From positions 186,001-250,000 of the forward strand of contig CANMLW010000003.1 in the NCBI GenBank assembly GCA_947498705.1: a DNA stretch of 64,000 bases, given 5' to 3'. This document shows, one piece after another, positions 35,622-45,520 of the stretch. The DNA comes from an uncultured Aquimarina sp. (lineage in GTDB: Bacteria; Bacteroidota; Bacteroidia; Flavobacteriales; Flavobacteriaceae). The translations under genes and the position numbers were made by a program. The notes beneath the pieces were generated by a model. That model saw only the letters and a list, made by a program, of their open reading frames with translations, made no database searches and was not told where the DNA came from. Numbering within the stretch: the stretch's first letter is position 1; every line of letters begins with the position of its first letter.

Positions 35622-36524
35622 CTACAACCATTCAACAGGTTTTTTGAGCACTTTAACTATTTTATCTTCCTCACTTCCTACATCTGGGTTATGGTCATAT
35701 CGCCATTGTACATGCGGAGGCAAGCTCATTAAAATACTTTCTATCCTACCGTTGGTTTTGAGTCCAAACAGGGTTCCTTTGTCATGAACCAAATTAAATT
35801 CTACATAACGACCTCGTCGAACTTCTTGCCAATCTCTTTGTTTTTTATCATAAGAGATATCTTTTCTTCGCTCTACAATTGGGGTATAAGCATCTAAAAA
35901 GCTATTACCTACCTCTGTAACAAAATCATACCAATGTTGCATAGACATCGTATCATTTGCTTTGCAATAATCAAAAAATAATCCTCCTATACCTCTTCCT
36001 TCCTGGCGATGTGCATTATAAAAGTACTCATCACATTTCTTTTTATAGGTAGCATAAAAATCTGGATGGTGTTTATCACAAGAATTTTTACAAACCTGAT
36101 GAAAGTGCTTTGCATCCTCTTCAAACAAATAATAAGGTGTTAAATCCTGCCCACCTCCAAACCAGCTATCTATAATGGTACCTGTAGCATCGTACATTTC
36201 GAAATAGCGCCAATTGGCATGCACTGTAGGTACCATCGGATTTTTGGGATGTAATACCAGTGATAAGCCGCAGGCAAAAAAATCAACATCTCCTACCTTA
36301 AAATAACTCTGCATTGCTTTGGGAAGTGGTCCATGTACTGCAGAAATATTTACACCTCCTTTTTCGAAAACATTCCCGTTCTCGATCACCCGAGTTCTGC
36401 CTCCCCCTCCTTCTGGTCGTTCCCAAAGGTCTTCATGAAATTTTGCTTTTCCATCTATTGCTTCTAATCTCGAGGTAATACGGTCTTGTAAATTTTGTAT
36501 ATATTGATAAAACTTGTCTTTCAT
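35622..36524 (-). CDS. hemF: Oxygen-dependent coproporphyrinogen III oxidase
   Basis: 300 residues, the usual bacterial HemF length. HemF converts coproporphyrinogen III to protoporphyrinogen IX with oxygen in haem biosynthesis, in the cytoplasm. Diagnostic stretches are present: GGGGRTRVIENGNVFEKGGV, HPKNPMVPTVHANWRYFE, DSWFGGGQDLTPYY, EGRGIGGLFFDYC and RRGRYVEFNLVHDKGTLFGL, ending in SLPPHVQWRYDH. These include the conserved substrate and dimer contacts of the family. The flanking genes are not haem genes; an EI24-type membrane protein lies 84 bases upstream on the same strand. It indicates aerobic growth. Confidence 0.97.
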   Translation of the reverse strand: MKDKFYQYIQNLQDRITSRLEAIDGKAKFHEDLWERPEGGGGRTRVIENGNVFEKGGVNISAVHGPLPKAMQSYFKVGDVDFFACGLSLVLHPKNPMVPTVHANWRYFEMYDATGTIIDSWFGGGQDLTPYYLFEEDAKHFHQVCKNSCDKHHPDFYATYKKKCDEYFYNAHRQEGRGIGGLFFDYCKANDTMSMQHWYDFVTEVGNSFLDAYTPIVERRKDISYDKKQRDWQEVRRGRYVEFNLVHDKGTLFGLKTNGRIESILMSLPPHVQWRYDHNPDVGSEEDKIVKVLKKPVEWL

Positions 36525-36608
36525 TCTCTATTATTGTCACGGTTGGTCTGCGACTCAACTGTAATTTTGTTGTTTTAAATAAATCTCTTTAAGAAGCCTT
36601 GTTGCAAT

Positions 36609-37361
36609 TTATGCTTCGATTAGTCCTTTTTCTTTTAAGATTTTTACAGTTTCTGTAGAAGCTGCTACCACAGACAAAGGTAAGGTAATCATAAAACCTA
36701 TAATAGGAATAAAAAGCATTGCGACAAAAATAATTCCGTTTCCGATAGCAATCCCTCTATTATTTTTTACAAATAGAATACTCTCTTTATACTTAAAATG
36801 ACGTTCCATGGTATAATCCATATTTCCAAAACCAGCATAATACGCTTGTATCAAGAAAATCAAAACCGTTGCTACAATACCTATAAAAGGTATAAAACTT
36901 AACACCAGTAAAGGAATCATAAAAAGTAATTCTTTGAGCAAATTTCTAACATTTATACGAATACCCCGTATCAGTTGTTCCGCAAAAGAGGTTTCACGGT
37001 GAGTATGGTTTGTATCCCCCAAAAGATGGGCTTCTATTTTTTCGGAAACCGGACTCATAAATGGAGCCGATAGCGCCATTACAATATGTTTGTATAATAG
37101 TAAGCCGAGTACAATGATACATACACCTCCTATATAAGTACTTATAGTAGCAAATGTTTCTGATCCCCATTGCCAGGGCCAAATTCTAGCTATCAATACT
37201 CCGAGGTTATCAGAAAAGAAATAGGCCAATGAGGCAATCGAAATACCAATTATCGTACTGATTAGAATAGGAATCCCAAAATATTTCCACAAACCTAGTT
37301 TTGATATTAGGTTAAACGCCCCAAAATAAGCTGTAATACCTTGAATGATTTTTTTTAGCAT
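36609..37361 (-). CDS. EI24/CysZ-like integral membrane protein
   Basis: 250 residues with five to six membrane helices (about 25-50, 68-90, 145-165, 168-190, 205-235). The order and the motifs LVLSFIPFIGIVATVLIFLI and NRGIAIGNGIIFVAMLFIPI match the EI24 domain family, which includes the sulfate carrier CysZ. In flavobacteria these proteins are annotated as EI24 domain-containing and their substrate is not known. The first ~20 residues (GITAYFGAFNLISKLGLWKY) are amphipathic. There are no sulfate-assimilation genes next to it, so CysZ function is not supported by context. Confidence 0.8.
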   Translation of the reverse strand: MLKKIIQGITAYFGAFNLISKLGLWKYFGIPILISTIIGISIASLAYFFSDNLGVLIARIWPWQWGSETFATISTYIGGVCIIVLGLLLYKHIVMALSAPFMSPVSEKIEAHLLGDTNHTHRETSFAEQLIRGIRINVRNLLKELLFMIPLLVLSFIPFIGIVATVLIFLIQAYYAGFGNMDYTMERHFKYKESILFVKNNRGIAIGNGIIFVAMLFIPIIGFMITLPLSVVAASTETVKILKEKGLIEA

Positions 37362-37456
37362 AGTAAAGATTATTTTGATCTACTACCTATTAGTAGCTAC
37401 TTTTCGAATTTTGTTTCACGCAAAAAACAACGATCCATCTTTATCTTGGTAGTCGA

Positions 37457-38239
37457 TTATTTACCAGAGAAATTTGCTCTTCGTTTTTCAAGAAAGGCAG
37501 TGGTTCCTTCTTTAAAATCATGAGTTCCAAAACAGTTTCCGAATTGTTCAATTTCTACCTGGTAACCATTGACACCGTCTTCATATACCGCATTCACAGA
37601 TTTGATAGCCGCTCCTATTGCCACTGATGAGTTTTTGGCAATTTTTTCGGCCAACTTTTCTGCTAGAGGCATTAGTTCTTGCAACGGGGTTACATAATTT
37701 ACCAACCCATATTGCAATGCTTGATTTGCATCAATCATACCTGCGGTCATGATCATCTCCATGGCTCTTCCTTTACCTACCAATTGTGGTAAACGCTGTG
37801 TACCTCCATATCCAGGGATAACACCCAACGACACTTCTGGCAATCCCATTTTTGCAGTATCACTGGCCACTCTAAAATGTGCTGCCATTGCCAATTCTAA
37901 TCCTCCTCCCAATGCAAAACCATTAACAACTGCAATGACCGGTGTCGAAAGATTGGCTACAAAATCAAAAAGTAACTCCTGCCCTTTGGCTGCTAGTTGC
38001 TGTCCCTCTACAACCGAAAAAGAAGCAAATTCGCTAATATCAGCACCGGCAACAAAGGCTTTTTCTCCGCTACCAGTTACCAGAATAACCTTGGTTGCTG
38101 CATCTAATTCTGCAACTCTAAAAGCAGCGTGTAATTCTTGAATCGTTTCTTTGTTTAGCGCATTAAGTTTTGAAGGGCGATTGATCGTAATTTTTGTAAT
38201 CCCATTATTTTGAGACATTAGAATATTTGTGTACATCAT
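37457..38239 (-). CDS. Enoyl-CoA hydratase/isomerase family protein
   Basis: 260 residues. Crotonase fold with the N-terminal ITINRPSKLNALN, the oxyanion-hole region AFVAGADISEFA, GGGLELAMAAHFRVA, and GLPEVSLGVIPGYGGTQRL. Both catalytic glutamates of hydratases (in GGGLELAM and in GLPEVSLG) are present, so true hydratase activity on enoyl-CoA is likely, for fatty-acid or amino-acid breakdown. Two ATG codons stand side by side at 38239 and 38236, and MSQNN at 38218 is a third possible start. CoA-transferase genes 7 kb away could use related substrates but are not in the same operon. Confidence 0.92.
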   Translation of the reverse strand: MMYTNILMSQNNGITKITINRPSKLNALNKETIQELHAAFRVAELDAATKVILVTGSGEKAFVAGADISEFASFSVVEGQQLAAKGQELLFDFVANLSTPVIAVVNGFALGGGLELAMAAHFRVASDTAKMGLPEVSLGVIPGYGGTQRLPQLVGKGRAMEMIMTAGMIDANQALQYGLVNYVTPLQELMPLAEKLAEKIAKNSSVAIGAAIKSVNAVYEDGVNGYQVEIEQFGNCFGTHDFKEGTTAFLEKRRANFSGK

Positions 38240-38332
38240 CTATATATTTTATCTCTTTTCGCTTAGAAATTACAGCATTATCACAATCTATGAAGGTTGT
38301 TTTGGCACTGTTCAAACTCAAAAAGAAATTTA

Positions 38333-39790
38333 TTACTCTTTTGGAAACCGAACTTTAAAAATAGTTCCTTTTTCTTCTTGCGATGTAAAGGTAATGTTTC
38401 CTTTATAGGTCTCTACTATATTTTTTACCATCGCCAGACCTAGTCCCATTCCACTTGTTTTGGTAGTAAATTTGGGTTCGAAAACCTTTTTAGTATTCTC
38501 TTCTGATATTCCTACTCCATTATCTGCTACGGTAATTACCACATTATCATTTTCTGTAAATACATCTACAATAATTTTGGGAGTACGACCCTCTGGAATG
38601 GCTTGAATCCCATTTTTAACCAAATTGGTAACCACTCTAATAAGTTGTGTTCTGTCAAACTTTGCTATGATCTCTTCTTTTTCTGAAGGAAATATGATAT
38701 AGTCCTCATTAAAAATATCTAGCGCTAATCCCACAATTTTTACTACATCCAGAGTTTCACTCTTTTGAGCCGGCATTTGCGCAAAATTAGAAAACGCAGA
38801 GGCAATAGAACTCATGGTATCGATCTGTTGTATCAGTGTATCACTATATTCCTGCACCTTTTGAAAAATATTGTCATCGTTTGGGTCAAATTTTCGCTGA
38901 AAACTCTGCACGGTTAACCGCATAGGTGTTAGTGGGTTTTTAATCTCATGAGCTACTTGTTTCGCCATCTCTCTCCAGGCAGCTTCTCGTTCACTTTTTG
39001 CCAACATGGCCGCACTTTGCTCTAGTTCATCGATCATACTATTATATGCATTTACCAAAGAGTAAATTTCTTCGCTGGCATCACCAATAGTTATTCGTTT
39101 ATTTCTCTTATCCAAACGAGTTTGATCGATTGTTTCTGAAATCGTTTTTAAAGATCGGGTTATATATTTGGATAAAAAATAGGCCAATAAAATTGCTATA
39201 AAAAGCATTAAAAGATACACTTGTCCTAATCGCTGAAGAAACTCTAATAACTCACGTGTAATCAAATCATCGTCTTCTAGGTAGGGTAAATTAAGAACTG
39301 CCAATGGTCGGGCTCTACTATCTGAAATATAGGTATAGGATGTAAGAAACTTATCTCCGTTTTTTTCTGATTTTACAAGATATCTTTTATTATACAATGA
39401 CGCCAAAGTATCAATAACAACAGAGGTTAATTTTTTATCTACCATATTGTCTACAAAACTACCTTCAGAGGTAATCAATAGCTGACCTGATAAATCATAA
39501 ATATTAATGGGTAATGAGTGTTCTTCTGAAATTTGATAAATTCTACCTTTATGTCTAAAAATCGATATTACATTTTCTTCGGTAACTGGATAGGTTGTAC
39601 TTTTTAAAACATTGTTAATAGTAATCTTTATACGCTCTTCTTTTCTTTCTAATCGTTCCTGGTGATATTCTTCTGCCTCCTCTTTATATTGATAAATGGT
39701 AACTGCAGCGATTAATATAGAAGCCAGAAGTATCAATACTGTCATTGAAATAAAAATCCGGGTACGAAGAGAGAGTTTTGATAGCTTCAT
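38333..39790 (-). CDS. NtrY-like sensor histidine kinase (orphan)
   Basis: 485 residues from the ATG at 39790; an upstream reading to 39871 adds 27 unlikely residues. TM1 is at 11-32 and TM2 at about 190-208, with a 155-residue periplasmic sensor domain between. A HAMP segment (about 209-262) is followed by the H-box [17 protein letters not shown] with His281, N-box [16 protein letters not shown]1 ADNGVGIS and G2 [12 protein letters not shown]. The H-box form (HEIKNPLTP) is typical of NtrY/nitrogen-type kinases. No response regulator gene is adjacent, so it is an orphan; its partner could be the activator 7 kb away, but that is a guess. Confidence 0.92.
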   Translation of the reverse strand: MKLSKLSLRTRIFISMTVLILLASILIAAVTIYQYKEEAEEYHQERLERKEERIKITINNVLKSTTYPVTEENVISIFRHKGRIYQISEEHSLPINIYDLSGQLLITSEGSFVDNMVDKKLTSVVIDTLASLYNKRYLVKSEKNGDKFLTSYTYISDSRARPLAVLNLPYLEDDDLITRELLEFLQRLGQVYLLMLFIAILLAYFLSKYITRSLKTISETIDQTRLDKRNKRITIGDASEEIYSLVNAYNSMIDELEQSAAMLAKSEREAAWREMAKQVAHEIKNPLTPMRLTVQSFQRKFDPNDDNIFQKVQEYSDTLIQQIDTMSSIASAFSNFAQMPAQKSETLDVVKIVGLALDIFNEDYIIFPSEKEEIIAKFDRTQLIRVVTNLVKNGIQAIPEGRTPKIIVDVFTENDNVVITVADNGVGISEENTKKVFEPKFTTKTSGMGLGLAMVKNIVETYKGNITFTSQEEKGTIFKVRFPKE

Positions 39791-39830
39791 ATTGTTTTTT
39801 GATTCGTAAATATAACAAATATCGCACCAA

Positions 39831-39862
39831 AAAAGGGCGTTAAAAAAATCTAACGCCCTTTT
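39831..39862 (-). terminator. Terminator after the lipoprotein gene at 39892
   Basis: Twelve-base perfect stem (39831-39842 with 39851-39862), eight-base loop, followed on the minus strand by six T residues. It stands between the lipoprotein stop and the kinase gene start. Confidence 0.85.
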
Positions 39863-39891
39863 GCTAATCAAATAAAAATAAACTTCTAATT

Positions 39892-41058
39892 CTAGAATTT
39901 TAATGGAGCTACAAACCTTGTTTTTATAAGTTTGTTAGTCTTTACTACAGCCTTTTTTTCTTCGGTAATTGGGTTATAGGTAAACGCCTTTTCCGAACCA
40001 TCTTCTTCTGATGTCCATAACTCAATATTCTCAAAATCATTAAATCTAGCCCAGAAAAATGGATGAATACCTCCAAGTTTATCCAGTTCTTTCATCTTTT
40101 TTATTTCTTCTATTGATGGGTTTCTTACTTCTAAATCTTGTTCGACATAATTCTCTTGCCAACCCAAAATACTAATGATATCACTTTTGCGTACCAAAAG
40201 TGCTGTTCGGTTATTTTGATCTACTTCAAACACGATATACCTACTGTTTTCTGCACTAGAAAAGTCTTCTAAAGTCAAAGGGTATAGGTCTCCTATTTTT
40301 AGGTCTTTGGTGGTTATATCGATAATGGTTTTATCTTCACCAACCAATACGCTGTTATCTCTGTATTTTACATAAGGCCTAAAATAGTATTTGGTAGTAG
40401 GGTTTAAAAACCAAACCCGAACACCATGCCCTCCTAGTATGATCTGACTTTCTGAAGATTTTAGAGTGGTAAAGTCTTTAAAGTCATTATTGGTGCTATA
40501 TTGTACCCCTACCTCGACTGGTGCTTCTCCTATCATTTCTTTTATAGCTACTGAAAAAACAGCGCTTCTAATGGTTATTCCAAGATCAATAGGAGGATTG
40601 ATTTCTAACGTAACAGATTTACTACCTCCTTCTTTTACTGTGGTAACCTTGATAACATTACCATAAAAATAATCTCCTTTATCATTTTGAATAAACCCCC
40701 TGATATAGTATTCGGTATTTTGATTCAAACCCATTATTTTACCCTTGGCTTTATCTCCTGGGCCTATTGCATCTACAGTTTTACTAACAGATGTTACCGT
40801 TGGGTTAGGTGATGTAGCATATACAAAACCTCTTTTAATCGAATTGCTGTTTCCATCTTCAAAACTTCCTGAAACAGTAAGTGTCACTTTTCCATCACTT
40901 TCGATAAAAAAAGTTGGGCTTTCGTTTGTTATAAAGGATGCATTTTTAAAATCTTCAATCACCCCTCCTGCGTCATCATCTGTAGTACAAGAAATTAATA
41001 GTAACGAAAGGAACATTACTTGTATACAGCCTCTTAAAACCTCTTTTCTTTTATTCAT
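39892..41058 (-). CDS. Surface or periplasmic lipoprotein with Fn3-like domains, copy 2
   Basis: 388 residues. Signal peptide with lipobox LLISC and then TTDDDAGG, the acidic start typical of flavobacterial lipoproteins. Two immunoglobulin-like or fibronectin-type-III-like beta-sandwich units follow: RGFVYATSPNPTVTSVSKTV to NTEYYIRGFIQNDKGDYFYG, and VEVGVQYSTNNDFKDFTTLK to TTKYYFRPYVKYRDNSVLVG. The C-terminal 140 residues (YPLTLEDFSSAENSRYIVFE; AFTYNPITEEKKAVVKTNKL) are shared with the gene upstream. The two are clear paralogs side by side, each with its own terminator. Function unknown; ligand binding at the cell surface is plausible. Confidence 0.75.
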   Translation of the reverse strand: MNKRKEVLRGCIQVMFLSLLLISCTTDDDAGGVIEDFKNASFITNESPTFFIESDGKVTLTVSGSFEDGNSNSIKRGFVYATSPNPTVTSVSKTVDAIGPGDKAKGKIMGLNQNTEYYIRGFIQNDKGDYFYGNVIKVTTVKEGGSKSVTLEINPPIDLGITIRSAVFSVAIKEMIGEAPVEVGVQYSTNNDFKDFTTLKSSESQIILGGHGVRVWFLNPTTKYYFRPYVKYRDNSVLVGEDKTIIDITTKDLKIGDLYPLTLEDFSSAENSRYIVFEVDQNNRTALLVRKSDIISILGWQENYVEQDLEVRNPSIEEIKKMKELDKLGGIHPFFWARFNDFENIELWTSEEDGSEKAFTYNPITEEKKAVVKTNKLIKTRFVAPLKF

Positions 41059-41080
41059 TATTTTTAAGATTTGATATGAA

Positions 41081-41116
41081 ATCGTACATTTTAATCAAAT
41101 CATTAAAATGTACGAT
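41081..41116 (-). terminator. Terminator between the paired lipoprotein genes
   Basis: Perfect 15-base stem (41081-41095 with 41102-41116) and six-base loop, 11 bases after the stop of the gene at 41128. The T-tract on the minus strand is weak. Confidence 0.6.
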
Positions 41117-41127
41117 CTTTTCTTTTA

Positions 41128-42303
41128 TTAATAGCTTATATCCAGTACATACCTGGTTTTAAGGGTTGTATTGGTCTTTACTATTGATGTTTTTGCTTGG
41201 GAAACAGGGTTGTAACTATAGGCATTGGTCGCTCCATCTTCTTCATCTATCCAATAATTGGTGTTACTAAGCTTATCCGCTCTTCCTGAAAAGATTAACC
41301 ATTCGGCATCGACACTAAAAATATCAGATGGTAAATTGTCTAATTTTGTTTTAATGAGTTGTAGCTCTTCTTGTTTTGGATTTCTTAGAGATAACTCACC
41401 TACATCATATTCATCTTTCCACCCTTCATTAGCAACGATATCTTCTTTAAGAATTATCTTGGCAGTTTTTGCTTCTTTATCTACTGCAAATACCACAAAA
41501 CGGCTTTTTTCTGCGTCAGCAAACTCTGCTGTGGTTAACGGATAATCTAAACCTATTAACAGGTTTCCTGTTGTCGCTTCAATTTTCACATTATCACCGT
41601 TATCAATCTTTTGATCTTCATATTTGGCATAAGGTCTAAAGTAATATTTGGTAACCGGTGTTAAAAAAATAGCGTTTATATCATAAACACCCGTAATAAT
41701 TTCATTGGTACTTGATTTTGCAATTTTAGATTCTGAAAAATCACTCTTTGTACTATACTCAACTCCTATTTCTACTGGTGAATTCCCTTCGATCTCTTCA
41801 ATTTTTAAGGATATAAATATATTCCTATTGCCCTCACGCGGATTTTCTAATTTCATTTTTACAGATCTTTCTCCTTCCCATTTTGGTGTAGTAACCTTAA
41901 TTTCGTTACCATAGAAATAGGAGTTGTCGTCTTTTTTTATAAACCCTCTAATATAATAGGTGGTATTTTGATCTAATCCCTTTATATCCGCATTACCATC
42001 ACTATCAGGTTCAACAGTCAAACTTCCCGAAACTACTTTTAGGTCTTGAGAAGTACCGTACACATAGCCTCTACTAATAGAAATAGTACCCCCATTAGAC
42101 CAACTTCCTGTAACTTTTACAGTGACTTTTCCTGTTCCATCCGTTTCTATAAATGCTTCAGGATTCTCATTGGTAACAAATGAAGGATCTGCTACATTTT
42201 GATTAACACTACCCGAATCATCATCTTCTGAACAGGATACAATAAGTACAGAAAGTACAAGTACTTTAAATATTACCAACAAAAATTTCTTTCCTCTATT
42301 CAT
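41128..42303 (-). CDS. Surface or periplasmic lipoprotein with Fn3-like domains, copy 1
   Basis: 391 residues from the ATG at 42303; a GTG six codons upstream (42321) is an alternative. Signal peptide ends in lipobox LIVSC, followed by SEDDDSGS. Domains match those of the gene downstream: RGYVYGTSQDLKVVSG to NTTYYIRGFIKKDDNSYFYG, then VEIGVEYSTKSDFSESKIA to VTKYYFRPYAKYEDQKIDNG, then a shared C-terminal domain (YPLTTAEFADAEKSRFVVFA, AYSYNPVSQAKTSIVKTNT). Compared with its neighbour the changes are spread over the whole length, so the duplication is not very recent. No transport or binding partner is adjacent. Confidence 0.75.
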   Translation of the reverse strand: MNRGKKFLLVIFKVLVLSVLIVSCSEDDDSGSVNQNVADPSFVTNENPEAFIETDGTGKVTVKVTGSWSNGGTISISRGYVYGTSQDLKVVSGSLTVEPDSDGNADIKGLDQNTTYYIRGFIKKDDNSYFYGNEIKVTTPKWEGERSVKMKLENPREGNRNIFISLKIEEIEGNSPVEIGVEYSTKSDFSESKIAKSSTNEIITGVYDINAIFLTPVTKYYFRPYAKYEDQKIDNGDNVKIEATTGNLLIGLDYPLTTAEFADAEKSRFVVFAVDKEAKTAKIILKEDIVANEGWKDEYDVGELSLRNPKQEELQLIKTKLDNLPSDIFSVDAEWLIFSGRADKLSNTNYWIDEEDGATNAYSYNPVSQAKTSIVKTNTTLKTRYVLDISY

Positions 42304-42555
42304 AATTTTATGTTTTTTCACAATTCTATTTTACAATTCCTATCTTTAAAAACCTGGTTTGTTTCTATGACGACCTTGTTCCTATTGTACCCTATATATT
42401 TTTTTAAAAAAAACAACAAACGCCTTATTATCAATTATTTATGTGTAATAAAAAATTAAAGATGTGCCTATTACGTACAGTTTTTTTCGGGGATCTATTG
42501 TATAAAACGATTATTGTATAACCCAAATTCATTACATTTACCTAGTTTTCATATT

Positions 42556-44247
42556 ATGGATAATTCTGTTTTACTTTCTATACGAGACCTCAGTATTAGC
42601 TTTCCTTCTAGGACTCATAAAAATCAGGTGCTATACAATGTCTCGTTCGATATACATACGAACAAAATCCTGGGAGTAGTAGGAGAATCTGGCAGTGGTA
42701 AATCGGTCACATCGCTTGCTATTATGGGGTTATTACCTCAAAAATTAGCTAGTATCGACTCTGGCTCTATACACTATCAAAATGATTCATTATTAGATTT
42801 GGATCAGAAAAAATTAGAAGCATTACGAGGTAATGAAATTGCTATGATTTTTCAAGAACCGATGAGTTCTTTAAATCCATCTATGAAATGTGGTAAACAG
42901 GTACTCGAAATCTTACTTAAGCATACTTCGTTAAAAAAATCAGCAGCCAGATCCGAAGTACTTTCATTATTTCATAAAGTAAAATTACCCGATCCCGATC
43001 GTGCTTATAATGCCTATCCTCATGAATTAAGTGGAGGCCAAAAGCAACGTATAATGATTGCCATGGCAATTGCTTGCAAACCAAAACTTCTTATTGCAGA
43101 CGAACCTACTACAGCACTTGATGTAACGGTACAGAAAGAAATTATCGCCCTCCTTAAAAGTTTACAAACAGAGTATAAAATGAGTATTCTTTTTATCTCT
43201 CACGACCTTTCATTGGTTTCTGAAATAGCAGACCATGTGGCGGTAATGTATCAAGGAAAGGTTGTAGAATACGGAACTGCAAATGCCATATTTCATGCTC
43301 CTGAAAAGGAATATACCAAAGCATTGATCAATGCCCGCCCCCCTATGAATGTTCGGTATAAAAAATTACCAACGATTTCCGATTTTTTGGAAGACGCTAC
43401 TCAAAATCCAGAAATAATTACCACAAAAGATCGAGAACTACAACATCAAAAATTATATAGCAAACCTCCTTTATTAGAAGTTATTAATGTTAAAAAGAGT
43501 TACTTTTCCAAAGCAGGATTGTTTGGTACATCAGAATTTAGAGCAGTCGATGGAGTAAGTTTTAAACTTTATGAAGGAGAGACTTTGGGATTGGTTGGAG
43601 AATCGGGTTGTGGTAAATCGACATTGGGCAATACTATTTTACAATTGGATAAAGCAGATGAAGGTCAAATTTTATATAAAGGTCAAGACATTACACAATT
43701 ATCATCCAAAGAAATTAGGGTGCTTAGAAAAGAGATTCAACTCATATTTCAGGATCCGTTTGCATCATTAAACCCAAGATTGACTGTTGGTAACGCCATC
43801 ATGGAACCCATGAAAGTTCACAATTTATATACTAATGATAAAGAAAGAAAAGAAAAGGTATTAGAACTACTCAAAAGAGTAAGTCTTGACGAAAACCACT
43901 TTAATCGTTATCCGCATGAGTTTAGCGGGGGTCAACGACAAAGAATAGGCATTGCACGTACCATTGCATTGCGTCCCAAACTAATTGTTTGTGATGAATC
44001 TGTAAGTGCTCTTGATATTTCGGTACAGGCACAAGTACTTAATTTATTAAACGAGTTAAAAGAGAATTTTGGGTTTACCTATATTTTTATATCTCATGAT
44101 CTTGCAGTTGTAAAATACATGTCTAATCAATTATTAGTAATGAACAACGGGAACATAGAAGAACATGGAGATGCAGATCAAATCTATCAAAATCCACAAA
44201 AAGAATATACCAAAAAGCTTATCGAAGCAATTCCCAAAGGAAAATAA
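42556..44247 (+). CDS. Double-ATPase peptide/nickel-type ABC transporter protein (DppD-DppF fusion)
   Basis: 563 residues from the ATG at 42556. A TTG start at 42514 would add 14 residues without homologous look. Two ABC domains are joined: the first has Walker A GESGSGKSVT, signature LSGGQKQRIMIAMA and Walker B LLIADEP; the second has Walker A GESGCGKST, signature FSGGQRQRIGIART and Walker B LIVCDES. The motif RPPMNVRYKKLPTISD between them matches the C-terminal zinc/iron-cluster-type OppD/DppD extension. Such fusions power import of di- and oligopeptides. No permease or binding-protein gene is next to it, so it is an orphan motor here. Confidence 0.9.
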   Translation: MDNSVLLSIRDLSISFPSRTHKNQVLYNVSFDIHTNKILGVVGESGSGKSVTSLAIMGLLPQKLASIDSGSIHYQNDSLLDLDQKKLEALRGNEIAMIFQEPMSSLNPSMKCGKQVLEILLKHTSLKKSAARSEVLSLFHKVKLPDPDRAYNAYPHELSGGQKQRIMIAMAIACKPKLLIADEPTTALDVTVQKEIIALLKSLQTEYKMSILFISHDLSLVSEIADHVAVMYQGKVVEYGTANAIFHAPEKEYTKALINARPPMNVRYKKLPTISDFLEDATQNPEIITTKDRELQHQKLYSKPPLLEVINVKKSYFSKAGLFGTSEFRAVDGVSFKLYEGETLGLVGESGCGKSTLGNTILQLDKADEGQILYKGQDITQLSSKEIRVLRKEIQLIFQDPFASLNPRLTVGNAIMEPMKVHNLYTNDKERKEKVLELLKRVSLDENHFNRYPHEFSGGQRQRIGIARTIALRPKLIVCDESVSALDISVQAQVLNLLNELKENFGFTYIFISHDLAVVKYMSNQLLVMNNGNIEEHGDADQIYQNPQKEYTKKLIEAIPKGK

Positions 44248-44281
44248 TAAGGTAGTACAAACTATATTTTTTACAAATAAA

Positions 44282-44316
44282 AAACCTGTTAAGCCATATA
44301 CTAGATTAACAGGTTT
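44282..44316 (+). terminator. Hairpin after the double-ATPase gene
   Basis: Eleven-base perfect stem (44282-44292 with 44306-44316), 13-base loop, 35 bases after the stop. No strong T-run follows on the plus strand; on the minus strand one does, so direction is uncertain. Confidence 0.45.
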
Positions 44317-44809
44317 AATTCATCGCGACTTGGGGAGTTGCGATTAATCAACAACAAAAAATCACATTAACAAAAATACTTTCTTTGCTACATAAATACA
44401 GTTTGAAACTAGTTCTAAAGTTGGTTTCATGGTTTTTTGTAGCTTGTTTAGACGCTTTTTCATAATAGGGACAATATGTGTGGGTTACTAACTCATTTAA
44501 TTCTTAAAAACGTCTGTTATAGGGGACATCATTTTTAAGTGGTACTAATATCTAATTTATTTTTAATAAAAACGTTTAAATACTTAAAAAATAGATGAAA
44601 TACACAAAACTTTAACATTTAAATCTAAAAACTTCATTTTACCTACTAAAATAGGTGTTTTTAGTTTTCAAAATATTATTATTTTGTAGCTTTTTTCTTT
44701 CAAAAAATTAAAAATATGAACGTTACATTATAAACGAAGCAATATTAAATTTATTATTCGTTCGATATTATTTATTATTCGTTATCCTGTAATTAGAATT
44801 AGGAAAAAA
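44317..44809. other. Intergenic stretch with nothing recognised
   Basis: 493 bases of very A+T-rich DNA between the double-ATPase gene and the CoA-transferase gene. I see no ORF longer than 60 codons with protein-like composition and no RNA gene. One weak hairpin (ACCTA/TAGGT near 44641-44656) is too short to interpret. Confidence 0.4.
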
Positions 44810-45466
44810 TCAATCTAATGTCATTTCCGGAATATTTCCCTCTACGATCAGATTTCCTTCGGTAGCGTTTCTTATATCTTCTACAGATACCCCTGGTGCT
44901 CTCTCAAGTAATTTGAAACCTTTTTCTGTAACCTCTAAAAGCGCTAAATTGGTCACAATTTTCTTTACACAGTTTACTCCTGTAAGCGGAAGTGAACATT
45001 TCTTAAGCAATTTGGATTTTCCTGCTTTATTGGTATGCATCATAGCTACAATTATATTTTCTGCACTGGCAACCAGATCCATCGCTCCACCCATTCCCTT
45101 CACCATTTTACCAGGTATTTTCCAATTGGCAATATCACCATTTTCAGAAACCTCCATCGCTCCTAGAATTGTTAGATCGACGTGTTGCCCTCTTATCATA
45201 CCAAAGCTTGTTGCCGAATCAAAAAAAGAAGCTCCTGGCATGGTGGTAATTGTTTGCTTTCCTGCATTTATAATATCTGCGTCTTCTTCGCCTTCATAAG
45301 GAAATGGACCCATACCCAGCACCCCGTTTTCACTCTGAAATTCTACTTCTATTCCTTGCGGAATATAATTAGCAACCAGAGTAGGAATACCAATTCCTAA
45401 ATTAACGTAGTATTTATCCTTTAATTCTTTGGCAATACGCCTTGCTATTCCGTTTTTATCTAACAT
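44810..45466 (-). CDS. 3-oxoacid CoA-transferase, subunit B
   Basis: 218 residues. The subunit B signature includes NLGIGIPTLVANYI and QSENGVLGMGP, whose glutamate (E46) is the residue that forms the covalent CoA intermediate in this family. Later motifs GGAMDLVA and KCSLPLTGVNCVKKIVTNLA are typical of the ketoacid-type transferases (SCOT/AtoA/ScoB). It moves CoA from succinyl-CoA or another donor to acetoacetate or a related acid. The A subunit gene lies 54 bases upstream on the same strand, so the heterodimer is made from one transcript. The exact acid is not determined. Confidence 0.92.
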   Translation of the reverse strand: MLDKNGIARRIAKELKDKYYVNLGIGIPTLVANYIPQGIEVEFQSENGVLGMGPFPYEGEEDADIINAGKQTITTMPGASFFDSATSFGMIRGQHVDLTILGAMEVSENGDIANWKIPGKMVKGMGGAMDLVASAENIIVAMMHTNKAGKSKLLKKCSLPLTGVNCVKKIVTNLALLEVTEKGFKLLERAPGVSVEDIRNATEGNLIVEGNIPEMTLD

Positions 45467-45520
45467 AATACTTTTACTCTTTTTGAAACAATTGTCACAT
45501 CTTTCTTAAGTATTCGACTT

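Noticed and set aside
37749..38141. Plus-strand ORF of 130 codons
   Set aside because: Antisense to the enoyl-CoA hydratase core, with no homology-like pattern of its own. The ORF at 44913-45299 was rejected for the same reason opposite the CoA-transferase.
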